A stretch of DNA of 64,000 nucleotides, from assembly GCA_047967505.1 (NCBI GenBank), contig CM106539.1; one strand, 5' to 3'. The position numbers were made by a program, and so were the translations under genes. This DNA is from Dipteris shenzhenensis. Taxonomy: Eukaryota > Polypodiophyta > Polypodiopsida > Gleicheniales. Shown here in pieces: positions 34,006-46,013 of the stretch; position 1 is the stretch's first letter; each line of letters starts with the position of its first letter. The notes under the pieces are model-generated. The model was not told where the DNA came from, ran no database searches, and saw only the letters and a program-made list of their open reading frames with translations.

Positions 34006-35964
34006 AAAGATTTGCAATAAGGCATATCGCAATATTACTGGATTATCCCATGGTACATATTGGGATTTAGTCACCAAGGCAAAGGGCGGCAACAAATTTA
34101 GCATTCACGGTAATAGAGGAAGGTCCAAATCAAGAATCTTAACTGTCAGGGCAGCAGCAATTTTGCAAGACTTCATACATGAAAATGCTTTACCTCAACC
34201 CCATATATCTACCAAACTCCCTAACGGTGACGCGATCACTGAAATGCACCTTCCAATGGGCTTGACAAAGCTCGAAGTATTTGACTCTATTGCAGAAAAG
34301 AAAAGGCAAAGAGGGGATGCCGTAGCTTCTTCTCATACTTTGTATACTCTTTGGAAGAAGAACTTTGGATATGTTAAAATCCCAAAGAGGCAAAAAATGT
34401 CAAAGTGCAATGTCTGTGATGATTTAAAGCGAGCGATTGAGAGTGCAACATGTCCAAATCAAAGGGAATTATACAAAAAAAACCGAAAATCTCGTCATGA
34501 CCTTATTCGACATTCTAGACAAAAATATGCATTTTGGAAGGAGCAAGTGATTTCGCATCCCAATGACTACATGTGCCTTATTGTAGATGGCATGGATCAG
34601 AATACAACAACATTGCCTCGTTTTATTGCCACTCCACCTAAATTACAAGGAAAGCACTTTCTAAAGACACATCTATGTGGAGTGTTAGTGCATGGAATTA
34701 AGTTCTTTGCAGATATATGGATTGATTCCTTGCATCTACATGATAACAATCAAGTTGTAACATCTATTATGAAGGCAATTCGCAATGTACATGCAGAAAA
34801 AGGTCGCCTACCGCCGACTTTGAGAATACAAGCTGATAATTGCTGGCGAGTAAATAAGAATGTACTCATGTTTGCATTCTTCTCCATGCTAGTTGCTCAT
34901 CGAATCTTCAATGAGGTCGAATGTGGATTTTTGTATGTTGGGCATACACATGAGGATATCGATCAAGTTTTTAGCACAGTCTCAAGAGAGCTTAAATGCA
35001 AGGATGTGGAGACAATAGATGACTTGGTAAGAAGATGTGGTAGGCAAGTTGGTGGTCATAAGGAAAGTACAGTATGTGAGAGGCTCGAAAGAATGTATGA
35101 TGGGAAGAGCTTCATTCTACCTTTCATACAAACGGGTGGTGATGCATTGACAGGTCATACCAATCCACACTACTTTCATTTTTTTTTAAAAGATGAAAAA
35201 CCCATAATGCAATGGCAACAGTATTCTCATGATACAAAATGGGAACCTGAAGAACCTTACAGTCTCTTGACTTCAATTCCTAGCAAGGAAAGGTATCCAA
35301 CATGGGCTCCTATATAAGGATTCAATGGAAGCCTACTTGGAGAGAACACACTACCACTGTAATTAACAAGACACGAAAATTAATAAAGGACCTTGAGAGA
35401 ATGCGAGGCTCAAAGGATGTCGAGGAAGAATGCAATATGTTTTGGCCAAATGTTCATAACGATTTGCGCCTAGCTCCAGTCTTTGAAAATGAATTTGTAT
35501 CATTACTCCCATGTCCATATTGTGGACCGAAGAGGAGAGAGTTTATGCCACAAGTAGATATAGAGGTCAATTGTTTTGCTGTGGTTCGGCCATCGGATGA
35601 TGAATATGAGAATGTGAAGTTTTGGGTTGCAAAAGTAGTTGATGTGCAAAGAGATGATCAAGGGAGAGCTACAACATTTACAGTGGTATGGTATGAGCCA
35701 AAGGGCAGGAAGGAGAATATGGATAACAACACATTGTATACTAATTGTATAATGAAGGAGTGGGTCCTAAATGATGAAGCGGTCTCACAAGTTTCGACGG
35801 AGACAATCATAGTGTCTTGGCATTCAAGGGCAAAGAAATCAAAGAAGCGCATGGGATATGAGGTAGAAGGAAAAATAAAAATACCACAGCAAAGTATTTT
35901 GCATATACATGAATTTTTTAAGGATGCTCGCCATGGAGGAAGTAGAAGGAGACAGTGCAAATGA
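34006..35964 (+). pseudogene. 5'-truncated DUF7869-type (transposase-like) gene
   Basis: The coding sequence begins abruptly inside the last satellite monomer; the apparent N-terminal Met and about 30 residues upstream are satellite. It reads SHGTYWDLVTKAKGG, a Cys pair (CNVC), then LIVDGMDQNTTTLPRF, KTHLCGVLVHG, LRIQADNCWRVNKN and VGHTHEDIDQVFS. I recognise this set of Asp/Asn/His-Glu-Asp blocks as the family usually annotated DUF7869, likely derived from a DDE-type transposase. The frame shifts at about 35302-35317 into a 220-residue C-terminal part with CPYCGPKRREFMP and a WVAKVVDVQRDDQGRATTF segment that may be a chromo- or BAH-like module. Apart from the truncation and one frameshift it is well preserved. 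Confidence 0.75.
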
Positions 35965-36420
35965 AGAATGTCCATGATTAAAGCTTTGTATTGAAGTCCA
36001 TTGAAGGATTTTATTTGGGTACTAGGCAAGAAGCCAATTGACAATTATAATTAGAGTCATCACCTCCTATGTCAAATGAGAGTCAAAATATGCACTGGAT
36101 GTCACCCAAGGGTCAAGGCTTGGCAAGACAATAGGGAGTTAATGCAGATGGCACCTAGCAAGGGACTGTCACATTGAGCAGTAAGATAATGGGGAGTCAA
36201 TGCACCCAAGGGGCAAGGCTTGGCAAGACAAGTGGGAGTTAATGCAGATGGCACCTGGCAAAGGACTATCACATTGAGCAATAAGACAATGGGGAGTCAA
36301 ATTATGCAAATGGCACGAATTGAGGCTCTTTAAGAGCAACAATTTAAATTGTAAACATATGTTCAATCTATATCATTTTATACAAAGACTCCAGCTGAGA
36401 GCAACGTCTCTCAATGTAAA
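35965..36420. repeat. 100-bp direct repeat downstream of the DUF7869-type gene
   Basis: GGCTTGGCAAGACAA occurs at 36117 and 36217 (period 100). About two and a half copies run from 36090 to 36310, with conserved GGAGTTAATGCAGATGGCACC words. Between 36420 and 36750 the sequence is AT-rich with nothing recognised. Confidence 0.75.
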
Positions 36421-36754
36421 CATATAATGATAGCTATAATTGCTATTATAATTCTTTGGTTCAATACAAAACTTGGGTCTTATGGCATCATGTCTTTTTT
36501 CTCTTTATTTAAAGTTTTAAAAATTTTGTGCATATTGCGAGTGACAATGTTATTTACATGAAATATTTAAGTCTCCTTTCATGGATTTATAAATTTATCA
36601 TGTCAAGGAAAAATATTAAAAATAATTAAATTAACAAATAGCTTAGATATAGCTAGAATTTCTAAAATAGGATTATTTCAAATTCTTGCATGTTGGTGCA
36701 AAAGTATAGATTGAAAAAATAAGATTTTTATGTGAATATGATAGTGCCACAAAG

Positions 36755-36850
36755 TGAACTTTTGATTTGGGAAGAATATTTTCAGAAAGTAAAATTTTGA
36801 TTTGGGAATGATATTTTCACAAAGTAAACTTTTCATTTGGGAAGGATTTT
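36755..36850. repeat. 35-bp tandem repeat, three copies
   Basis: TTTGATTTGGGAA and variants occur at 36761, 36796 and 36831, each preceded by an AAAGT-containing stretch (period 35). Non-coding. Confidence 0.7.
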
Positions 36851-37204
36851 TGGGCTTCATCCAAAAACAACAGAAAAATTCCAAAATTAATGAAATAGGT
36901 GTTAAAAGGAGGAGTTATTATGGGCATATAAGTCAATAGAGTCAAGTAAGCAGTGTGTAATCCGAGTGTGTGAAGAGGTCTGCCATTGTGCAGTAGACTG
37001 GCCTCAAGAGCTAGGAAATGCTTGCTATAGAGAGGTTGATAAGATAGTTAGGAATTTTGAATTTTCTTGAAAAAGAAAAATGTCATGTTTTGAAAGAATA
37101 AAAATCTTGCAAACATTTCTTGAACTTGTGGATATTCTCATCATGCTCGTAATACCTGGTTTTGTATTGACCTACTTCCATGTTAGTACTTAAATGTTTT
37201 AAGT

Positions 37205-37840
37205 AGCCCGGTGGTTGAAATCTGACAGTTAACTGTAACCAGTCTAAAGGGCACTAGCACTATGCAACAAATTTTAGGATACCATGGTAGTAGTGTAGGG
37301 ATAGCATGGTAGTAGTGCAGGATAAGTTATTGCCAGCACGATGGTTGGTTGCACTAGGATATGAATAGCCACCAACGCGGTGGTTTGCTTCTATTATTAC
37401 AAGATGAATGGATTCGTTATGGGAAACCAGCGCAATGGTCGTTGGGATATACTAAAAGCAAGCATGGGATGAAATCTGATGGTTAATGAAATGATAAACA
37501 ATCTAAAGGACATTGTTTTAGTATAGCACTGTACAACAAATTTTAGGATAGCACGGTAGTAGTGTAAGGATAGCACGGTAGTAGTGCAAGATAAGTTCTC
37601 GACAGTGCAGTGGTTGGTTTGCACTAGGATAGTAACAGCCACCAGCGTGGTGGTTTGCTTCTATTATTACAAGATGAATGGATTTTTAGGATGTGTGGAT
37701 TCATTATGGGAAACCAACGTGGTGGTTGTTGGGATATACTAAAAACAAGCATGGGTTTTACCATTTGGGCTTTACTAAAATAATTTAATAAAACCAGTAC
37801 GATGGTTGTTTGGGATATACTAAAAAGAAGCAGTCTCAAT
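37205..37840. repeat. 254-bp tandem repeat with nested 22-bp repeat
   Basis: GAAATCTGA.GGTTAA and the following block recur at 37217 and 37471, with a third partial copy to about 37840. Inside each unit GGATAGCACGGTAGTAGTG-type words repeat twice. The GGTGGTT and GTAGTAGTG phrasing gives short spurious ORFs. Bases 36851-37204 show nothing else. Confidence 0.75.
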
Positions 37841-37869
37841 ACAAATTCATTTTGTAGGACAAGTGGACA

Positions 37870-39030
37870 TATCGTTTCCCTATAATGAGACCATACATTT
37901 TCTTAGTACTATCTCAGTCGTCCTCGTCCACTGCTCCAAGACACCCCAAGATGTGCTCATGCATGTCTAAATCCAATTTGAAGACACTCTTGTCCTTCTT
38001 TCGTTGTGGCATAGGTTGCATCTGGAACTTAATAGCTCTTACTAGATGTGAGTACACACATGTTTGTGGACTCTTATGTAGCAATTCGTAATTGCGGCCT
38101 CTCTTGGATGTTTTTTTCTACCAAAAAGCTCCGACTACTACATCCCACTTCTCATAGGCTATTCCCCAATTATCCTTAAATGTTTCCTCAACCTTGTACT
38201 TAGGTTTTGTGCATTGCAACATAAAGTATGGGTCATCTTAATCATTCTCCCCAGAATCTGCGACACCTGCAAAGTTATCCCCCTATTCCACATAGTTAGT
38301 GAAATCATCGAAACTCTCCCCAAACTGTGGCGAGTCATTCATCTCTCCATTGTTTATCACACCATCTAAAAGTAGAGGGAAAACTTAAACTGGCTCCCAT
38401 GTCTTCACAATTGCAATGTTCTCACAATCATCATGATCCCCTATGATGCATGCACTGCAGAAACAAGAAAGTTTTCTCGTTTTAATTAGTTGGTTGTTTG
38501 GAAAGTCCCATATGCTATGCAGACCATGAACTCCTTTAATTTTCTTGCAATCGTGTTGGCTTCTCCTTTCCACTTCATCCACTTTCACTTCATGGAACAC
38601 TCTGCATACTACAGTATTCTTAAGGCTTTGTTTACTGTATGTTGAATGCGCACCTGTGGAGAGGTTGGTTGTAAGCCATGTTATAGCATCATAGGCATCA
38701 TTGAGTTTTTCTTGAGGGCATGCTAATTGGTATTTAAACATAGCTTGCTTAATAACAGCACCGCATCCATCATGTTCACCCTTGCCATGGCTAAACCCAA
38801 AGAAATTCCACATCATGTCTAGACCGGCCAACCGGCCAAGGATTTGAACCTTGAGACGAAGTAGAATCCACATGCTGATTTAAATTGAGAAGTAGCACCA
38901 TCTGACCACAACCAATGTTGTTTTATATTTTTTGCATGGGGATTTTTATTTTTCAGCCATTCTCAATGCAGTAGAAAAGCATGCTGCACAAAAGGATGTC
39001 ATGTTCCCTATCATCTGAAATGTAGAAATG
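37870..39030 (-). pseudogene. Transposase-like remnant (SDG..QFK / HGKG..DG family)
   Basis: Upstream of 38873 the minus strand reads HDILLCSMLF and WSDGATSQFKSACGFYFV. The main 162-residue segment (38873-38385) follows, with WNFFGFSHGKGEHDGCGAV and a CFCSACIIGDHDDCE cysteine cluster. Past a stop it continues to about 37880 with EKWDVVVGAFW and HLVRAIKFQMQPMPQRKKD. This block order is widespread in invertebrate and plant repeat proteins and is probably transposase-derived. I cannot name the superfamily. Several stops and frame changes indicate decay. Confidence 0.55.
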
Positions 39031-40940
39031 GTAAGTGTGTTGCACTAACTTGGACTCCTGTGAGTTAGCAAGCAGATTGGCATCAGGCGTGGAAGAATTA
39101 AGCAAATGACTGTACGTGATATGCACAATAATTGTTATCTACTTGTTGCACCAGTGAGCACTTTGTATCTCATCTTGTTTTTGAAAAGAATAATTTTCTA
39201 CAAAATCTATGACAGACACAATAGTATCACAGGGAAAATTGGCAAGGCACGTGCTGAACTACTTATCCTGCCACAGCTGGCCGTGAAATTGTGAAGCACA
39301 TATTTTGGGATGGATTGAACACGTGACCTACAAGCTCCCTTGGTTGGGTGCTCTTATATGACAGTAGCCATCTCTTTTTATTGGAATGATAATAACGAAA
39401 ACATGTACCTTTGTTGGCTCCTGGAACTATATACCATCCTTGCCTTGAGGACATTTTGCTTGTACCAAATGTGTTAGCAAGATACGAAGCACGAATGTTA
39501 GCAAAATGATAGAACCAAATGTTAACACTTTATATCAATGCCTCAATATCATGGAAGGAGGCGGCACATGGAGGAACCCTACTCCAAATCAAAATATAAT
39601 GGAGGGGTTGTAGCTCGGTTGTAGGCATGCTTTATTGACAAAAGATGAAAGGTAACCTGCTTCATCAAGATGGATGTTCAAAATTATCAAAGACAAATGA
39701 TAACCTTATGTCATGTGTGCCTTTCATAAGCATAGATCAACACCGTGGGGAGCTTATCTTGTTAGCGTAGGAGCTCACTCGAGAGAAAAACACAAGGTGC
39801 ATGTGTTCCTTTTGATTATATCCAAGCAATGACGCAAACATGCATGCATATAGGCACATCGTGAAAAGGAAATCATGCCTACAAAATAATGTGGTACACT
39901 TGGCTGGAAGCTCCTTGCCATAGCATAAGTTAGCTCAACCTGTAAGTAAATTTAGACGTAAAAACAATACAAAACATGTGACAAGTTTGCTCGAGTAACT
40001 TGTTGGAGTCTATTTGATAGTGTTGCAATTGATATATAGGAACTTGCTATCCATTGGTAGGAAATGATCAATAGTCATATGCTCCATAAAGGCAAGTACT
40101 AAATGTGAATTCAAAATAAAGGGGGTCAAATGTCACTTAATTCAATGGTCGACTATATGGCTAGACAAAACAACAAAACTTTCATAATCTGTGCACACCT
40201 TGGTACCACAAGAGTCTGTATTTTGTCAAAATCCCAAGGAAACGATGGGAATCAAAGTGATATGGTAGGGTAAAGACTGCTTATACATGTCATTTAGTAA
40301 AAGAAGTTCACTTGTGCAATCAACGCTATGCATGTCAACAATGCGAGTGGTTTCAGCAATTCAAGAAATCACCATCAATTCAAGGAATCACAATAACAAC
40401 TATAGAGTAGATAAATTTAGCAGTTATATGGGATTATTTTACTATCCCTTTCCATGCCTAACTTGAGGGTAGATAAATTTAGCATAATTTGCACAACTTT
40501 TGGGAGATTGCATATTTCTCACTGAAATATTTTGAATTTCATTATTTTTCTGCAATGCCTCATAGGTCAAGATTTTTCGATCGTTTTGAGTGGTCGAATG
40601 ACCATATTCGGCGTTGAGACCTGAGAGTTCTGGTCTTGACAATTTAGGCCTATAGACAAGGCAGTCTTGCGACAACATAGCTTACAACAAAGCTTCTTCC
40701 ATAGATGCAACGATCAAGCAAAATATGACAAAGATCAAGCATAATGACCTGCACTTCAAATCCAAATTTTCAATATTTATAAACTACCAACAATGTGTGC
40801 ATAGGAGAATAAGCAAGTGAAAGCAAAGTGTGCACTTCCTTGTCATTATAAGCAGCAGAACAAGAGTTTCTTGCAATTGGAGGGGCGAAGAAAACAGAAA
40901 CCATGGGTGGGCAGGTCCAGGGATCTAGATCTATCTAGTA
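39031..40940. other. Intergenic, no recognised gene
   Basis: Short ORFs only; none shows a known domain. A word like GTAGATAAATTTAGCA occurs twice near 40407 and 40470. The last 150 bases (40800-40940) are probably internal sequence of the copia element whose LTR follows. Confidence 0.5.
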
Positions 40941-41179
40941 GCTCTGATACCATGTCTGAAAGAAAGAAAGACTATGTAGCAAAAGAGTCAAAGAGCAGAG
41001 CTATAGAAGAGAGACAAGAGATCATGAGAAGCAAGATTGAATTGAATTGCATTGCTCATCCTTATGGTTACATTTATAGGACCTATTCGGTTACAAATTA
41101 GTTGTAGAGGGTGGGATCACATATGTGCAAACGTCATGAGTGTAACCATAGAGGTTTTAGGCTTACTTACATTCTAACA
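40941..41179 (-). mobile_element. Ty1/copia-type LTR (227 bp) with tRNA-iMet primer-binding site
   Basis: The minus strand starts TGTTAGAATG at 41179 and ends TTCAGACA at 40953, giving TG..CA termini. It is followed directly by TGGTATCAGAGC (40952-40941), complementary to the 3' end of initiator methionine tRNA. A CCTATAAATG TATA-like site lies inside. No second LTR or pol domain was found next to it, so this is an LTR with a short internal stub. It lies 118 bases beyond the stop codon of the ROCO gene. Confidence 0.85.
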
Positions 41180-41296
41180 ATTTATAGCCAAAGCTAAAAA
41201 TATGAACAACATTAGTTTCTGACATGTATATGAAGATGGCTGCACTTCATTGTTTTGCACAGATAGAGGATGGATGAAGTGAATGGCATCACCCTA

Positions 41297-44200
41297 TCAA
41301 TAACGGTCTCCCTCCATTTCGTGATTCTTGCAAACCCAGGCAACACCCTTGCGTGGCCTGTTGATTTTATAGAGATGAAAAGTATCCGCGATTTCCTTTG
41401 CTCCCAAACACTTATTCCTTGTGAGAAAGTCGAAAACCCATTCCTGCGCATCTCGAGAGCAATTATTTGGCCTTGGATCGGCATTGTATTTTCCAACTTT
41501 CTCTATCAGTTTATCAATCAACCCTGCTGTGTCCTTTGCCAGTGTAACCGACCCAAGCACATCTTCAGCCAACATTTTACATAAGTCTGGCATGATTTGG
41601 CCCACCCCTGAAACGAATGGCACTCCAAGCTTCAACCCCAGGCTCAGCAAGCCCAGAAATTTCGTCATATAAGGTAGCACCTTGTCCAGATTCTTCCAAT
41701 TCGCCTTGTGAAACGTTACACCTGGCTGATGCTCGATCACATGTGCACCACTTCGGCTGTCACACAGAAAATGCAGCCTCAGCTTCGTGAAGCCTGGCAC
41801 AAATCCACCCGGTACAGTGATGAAAAATTTGGTGGGCACTTGGTGTTCTTGCAATTGGTAAGTGTAAGTAAAAAGATCTTCAAGGCTCTTTTCAATAGCC
41901 CGCAGCAGGTTATCCTCGTACTTCTGGAACTCACGGACCTCATTCACTCTCCTATCAATGTTGTCAACGACTTTGCGGAGGCCAGTAAGCTCGTTCTTTA
42001 TTCCAAATACAGTGTTCCTTATATCTTCTTCTATGGTGATGGTATCCGAAGAACTTGCCATAATATCCTTTGAAGTGGACTGGTGCTCCTGGGTTTGGGA
42101 GTCTTCTTCAGAAAAATATTCCCCATGTAATTGCAATTGTGTTGCAAGCTGTTCTATCCAATCTTGCCTGCCTTTCAAGATGTCTGAAATCTCGTCTGGA
42201 TCAAGGAGCTCTCTCAGAGGATCACATATTGCTTTCCCAATTTCATGTCGAGACCAGCGATGGTAAAATTTTCCCACGTCAGAAATCCTGCCACCTGCTT
42301 CCTCTATGTATTCCTGCTTTAAATCCTTAATCAAGACACACCTATCTTTTCTGGATTCGCAGGTTTCCAGCATCTCCACACAATAGGGTTGTATGACACC
42401 TTCTACAAGAGATACTCCTTGCAAGCTGGGCCGACGCTCTTGAATGGGAGTTATCACATTCAATCTCAGAAATGTTAATGTTTCGGCTAGACCCTCAAAC
42501 GATTGCACTAAAATATCAATGAAGTGACCATGGTCCCCACTGAATTCCAAATAGATTTCCATAGAGTCTCTGAGTATGTGAATGAGATGCTTTCGGACGG
42601 TATAATCTGCGGACTTGTGCATATTATGAGGCGCTTGCACGAACAACCCATGCAAAACGACCTGCAAGCGAGTGCATTCATCAGACTTGCAAAACTTGTA
42701 AGAATATAAACTGCAGATCTTTTTGAACTATACGAATAAAGCATATGGGTGAGGATTGGAAGACTACTTGTATTGCTGGGAAAAATCCCGGTGTGAAAAA
42801 TGTTCGATCAGTATCGTCACATTGAAGACGGCGTCCGATATATATGGGCCTCAGTCCTCTACGTACGAGCTGCCACTCAAGCCTCCCCTGTGGAGCATTG
42901 AGGTTGGCCGGAATCAAAAGCAGGGTCTCGTTCGTATTGGCAGGATTGACTGTTTCGTAGCAAAGCTTGAGCTCAACCATGATATCCACGAGGTCCTTTC
43001 CACTGACACCAAGCGCTTGAATTTTTCCGCTTTCGAGTAGTGACTTCCCAAGAATTTTTTCCATGGCATCCCTTGCAAGAAAGGCCTCGGCTCCGTTCTC
43101 AAAAGAATGGTTTCTGATCTCATCCACCTTAAAATTTATCACATTGCCCATGAACTTGTTGCAGAACCAATCAGGGCTGACAACAAGAATTTTCGTCTTT
43201 GGCAGGTAAATAACATCCCCTGAATCGTGAAGGGAAGATGCAACTGCTTCTCTGAACTTGTCTAGCTCCTCCTGGAGCCTGCTAGCTGTACTTAAGCCGG
43301 GAAGGTTCGTCGGGCAAATCTCAGAGAAAAAGTCGCTCCAGCTTAGTATTGGTTTTTTAGGATGCGCTTTATTCCAAACTACCAAGGCATTTCTAGCTTC
43401 GTTACATACCTTGTAGACATATTCTGGTAGAGCGTCTATAACCTCTTTGGTAACTTTGAGCACATATTCCACCACTTGGTTGGCCATTTTAATATCTCTG
43501 GCATCCACTACTTGGGGTTCAGACAATATTTCCACGAAACCATGGAATTGCCTTGCGAGATCCTCCCGATAAGACTGCACCGCGCTCTTCAATCTATTCA
43601 ATATTGTATCTTCGTGTGGAGAAACCTCATCGCGATGAGTAAACACAAGGGTGACCCGCGGACTGTACCTCTGATCTGACCTGCGAGTGTGGGAGCAAAT
43701 GTACTGAAGCCAGTACAATATCTCCTCTTGCCATTGTGGACGGCGTCTTGTATTGCCTCCATACGATGGGTTGCTGAATGGGTTGCAAACAATCAAGAAC
43801 AAAGAAGGTCCTTCGTTGATCGGGAACATCAGGTCGTGGAGAACCTGATACTCAAGCTGTCCCGCTAGATCCCACACGGAGATTCTCAAATCATGATGTT
43901 CAAGTGAAGTGACCGAGATGCCCTGCGTCCTACTCACCTGTGAAGTCTTTTTTCGGATTCGAAACAAGGGACAGCAGCCCCCCTGCGGAGAAAGGCTTTG
44001 TGCCATGTTATGCCATAGTGTCGACTTCCCTGGAACGAACAGGAAATCCCACTTGAATGAGCAGCTAGTGAGGGGACATTATCTGCAAATATGCGTACGC
44101 TCTTTCACAGCTTATGTGAATTGAGTCCCGAACGGAAGGACCGATGATGTAACTAAACATAGCAGAAATTCCTGCAGTAAAACGTGAAGTACTGACCAGC

Positions 44201-45685
44201 TAATGGATGCCCGCAAATGAACAATCGAGCGCTTGTTGGCCTCACTCTTGGAAGATCCCCGAATACTTCGACTTGCTGCCGGTTCCGTTCTATTAGCTCA
44301 GCTATTTCTTTGATTTTCTCAGGATGTCGCCTAGCGAGAGGCGTGTCAGACAAATCGAGAGCTTTCAAGCTGTGGTTGACCTTGAGAGTGTCCATGATTT
44401 TTGGATAGACCTTGACCGAAACACCCGAGCAACCTTTCAACGAAAACTTTCTTAGATTGCGGTTCCTCTCGAGTGCGCTCACCAGGTGGAGAACATCATC
44501 TGAGTTGAGACTTCTGTCTTCAAGAATTTCCAAAGTGGCAAGAGCAGTGTTCGTTTCAATCATGTCAGCGAGCGCCTGGGCTCCTATTTTCCCGATTTTC
44601 GAGTCGGCTCCGCCAAGAGTGAGAGATCGGAGAAAGATATTTGCTTGGCCTTGATCGTCACCGGGGCATAGGATTAGCGTACTCTCTACCCGTTGGACCG
44701 CTTCGGGCTCGAAGAAATCGGTGTCGATGTCCAACACCGGACGGGTCTGATGGTTTGCCAGCCAAGGCGTGAGGCACAGGGCAGAGTTTTGGTCATCTCT
44801 CGGATCGGGGCTCAGCACACTCGCTATGAGTTTGACGGCTTCGGGCTCGAATGGATTACTGTTGATGTCCAATAATCCAAGGGTTTGGTTGTTCGCCAGC
44901 CCAGCCATGAGGCACAGCACTGCAGAGGTTTTCAAGCCCACGTCCTGCAAACGGAGTGTCTTGAGCGCTGTGTTGGCCTCAAGCATCCCTCGCAGGGATC
45001 CTTCCGAGTCCCAGTCAATTTGCAGAGAAGATATAGACAAAGACTGTAGGACGTGGTTCGAGGACAGAGCAGCAAAAAGTTCCGTGCTTAGCACCATGCA
45101 TGGCTCGTCGGACTGTTTGAAGAAGTGGAAGTTGCGATGCTGATAGGGGGCGTAAAAATTGAAATTGGGCTTCGGCCAGTGTACTTCCAGCTCCCGGAGC
45201 TGAAGATTAGTGCTGCTTGGATGTAGGAGGGAAGCGTCCCACAAATTCGATCTCACGCAGATGAGCTTTTTGAGGCAGGCGCTCGCTCGGAGGCCGTCGA
45301 GGATAATCGAGCGTAGATCTTGCGTTGCAGAGCCAGAGATGAAACTCAGGCATTCAAGAGACAAATTGGAGGAAGACAGGAGGACGAAGAGCTCGTGGGC
45401 TTCGAGGGGGCTCCATTGAATCAGGGAGAATTCGAGGCGTCGCAAGGAGGGGATGTGAGGCAAGCAACGGAGGAGGGGGAGGAACCAGTCGTGACGGTTG
45501 GAGCTGGGGACGAAGAGGGTGTGGAGGGAGTGGGGAGGAATGGTCGAAGAGGAAGGACTAGAGAGAAGAGGCCAGCGGTGGTAATTGAAGGGGTCATGTT
45601 TGATACGGAGGAAGGGGAGGTCGAGGGAAGGGTGAGTGAGAGCTTGAAGGATGTGGCTATGGAGGTGGTGGTGATGAGGGCTCAT
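41297..45685 (-). CDS. TRN1-like: LRR-ROC-COR (ROCO) GTPase, TORNADO1-like, intact three-exon gene
   Basis: Plant ROCO protein. TORNADO1 in Arabidopsis acts in leaf patterning, auxin response and cell-file organisation. Exons 45685-44197, 44029-42768 and 42661-41297 join in frame to 1371 codons plus TGA, close to the length I recall for TRN1. Residues 1-480 are leucine-rich repeats of ribonuclease-inhibitor style (for example LKTLRLQDVGLKTSAV). The ROC domain has P-loop GHPLAGKST (about residue 494), switch DLAGQLEY and G4-like THRD. COR follows (about 700-950), then a C-terminal region with a helical SLEDLFTYTYQLQEHQ stretch. The first intron (167 bp) splits the P-loop Gly codon; the second is 106 bp. 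No kinase domain is present. No in-frame stop or frameshift was found. It could be a lineage-specific ROCO paralogue rather than the TRN1 orthologue. Confidence 0.9.
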
Positions 45686-45910
45686 GGAGATAGATGATGG
45701 GAAGGCGACGATCGAAGGACGTGCAGGAGCGTGAAGAAGAAGAAGGTATAGCTATGGACGAGCTGAGTTGAAAGCTGGATTACGTTGCATGGCGGATCGA
45801 TGAAGCTACGAGGTGAATGAAGAACTTGGCTATGGAGGAGGAGCAACTACGATCATTAATATATTGGCTATGGAAGAGGAGCACACGGCATCTGCAGTTC
45901 ACGTGCTCTG

Positions 45911-46013
45911 CGAGAAAATTTTGTTCCAACTTATTATTACATTGTCTTATTAAGCCTTGACTTCAAAATTTTGTTCCAACTTATTATTACATTATCATAT
46001 TAAGCCTTGACTT
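45911..46013. repeat. 50-bp tandem duplication upstream of the ROCO gene
   Basis: AAAATTTTGTTCCAACTTAT and its 3' flank occur at 45914 and 45964 (period 50), with two or three differences. They lie about 230 bases upstream of the ROCO start codon, in the likely promoter. No TATA box was identified with confidence. Confidence 0.75.

Noticed and set aside
44217-45697. Plus-strand frames of 60-125 codons opposite the ROCO LRR exon
   Set aside because: Antisense shadows of a GC-richer coding exon; no domain or splice evidence.
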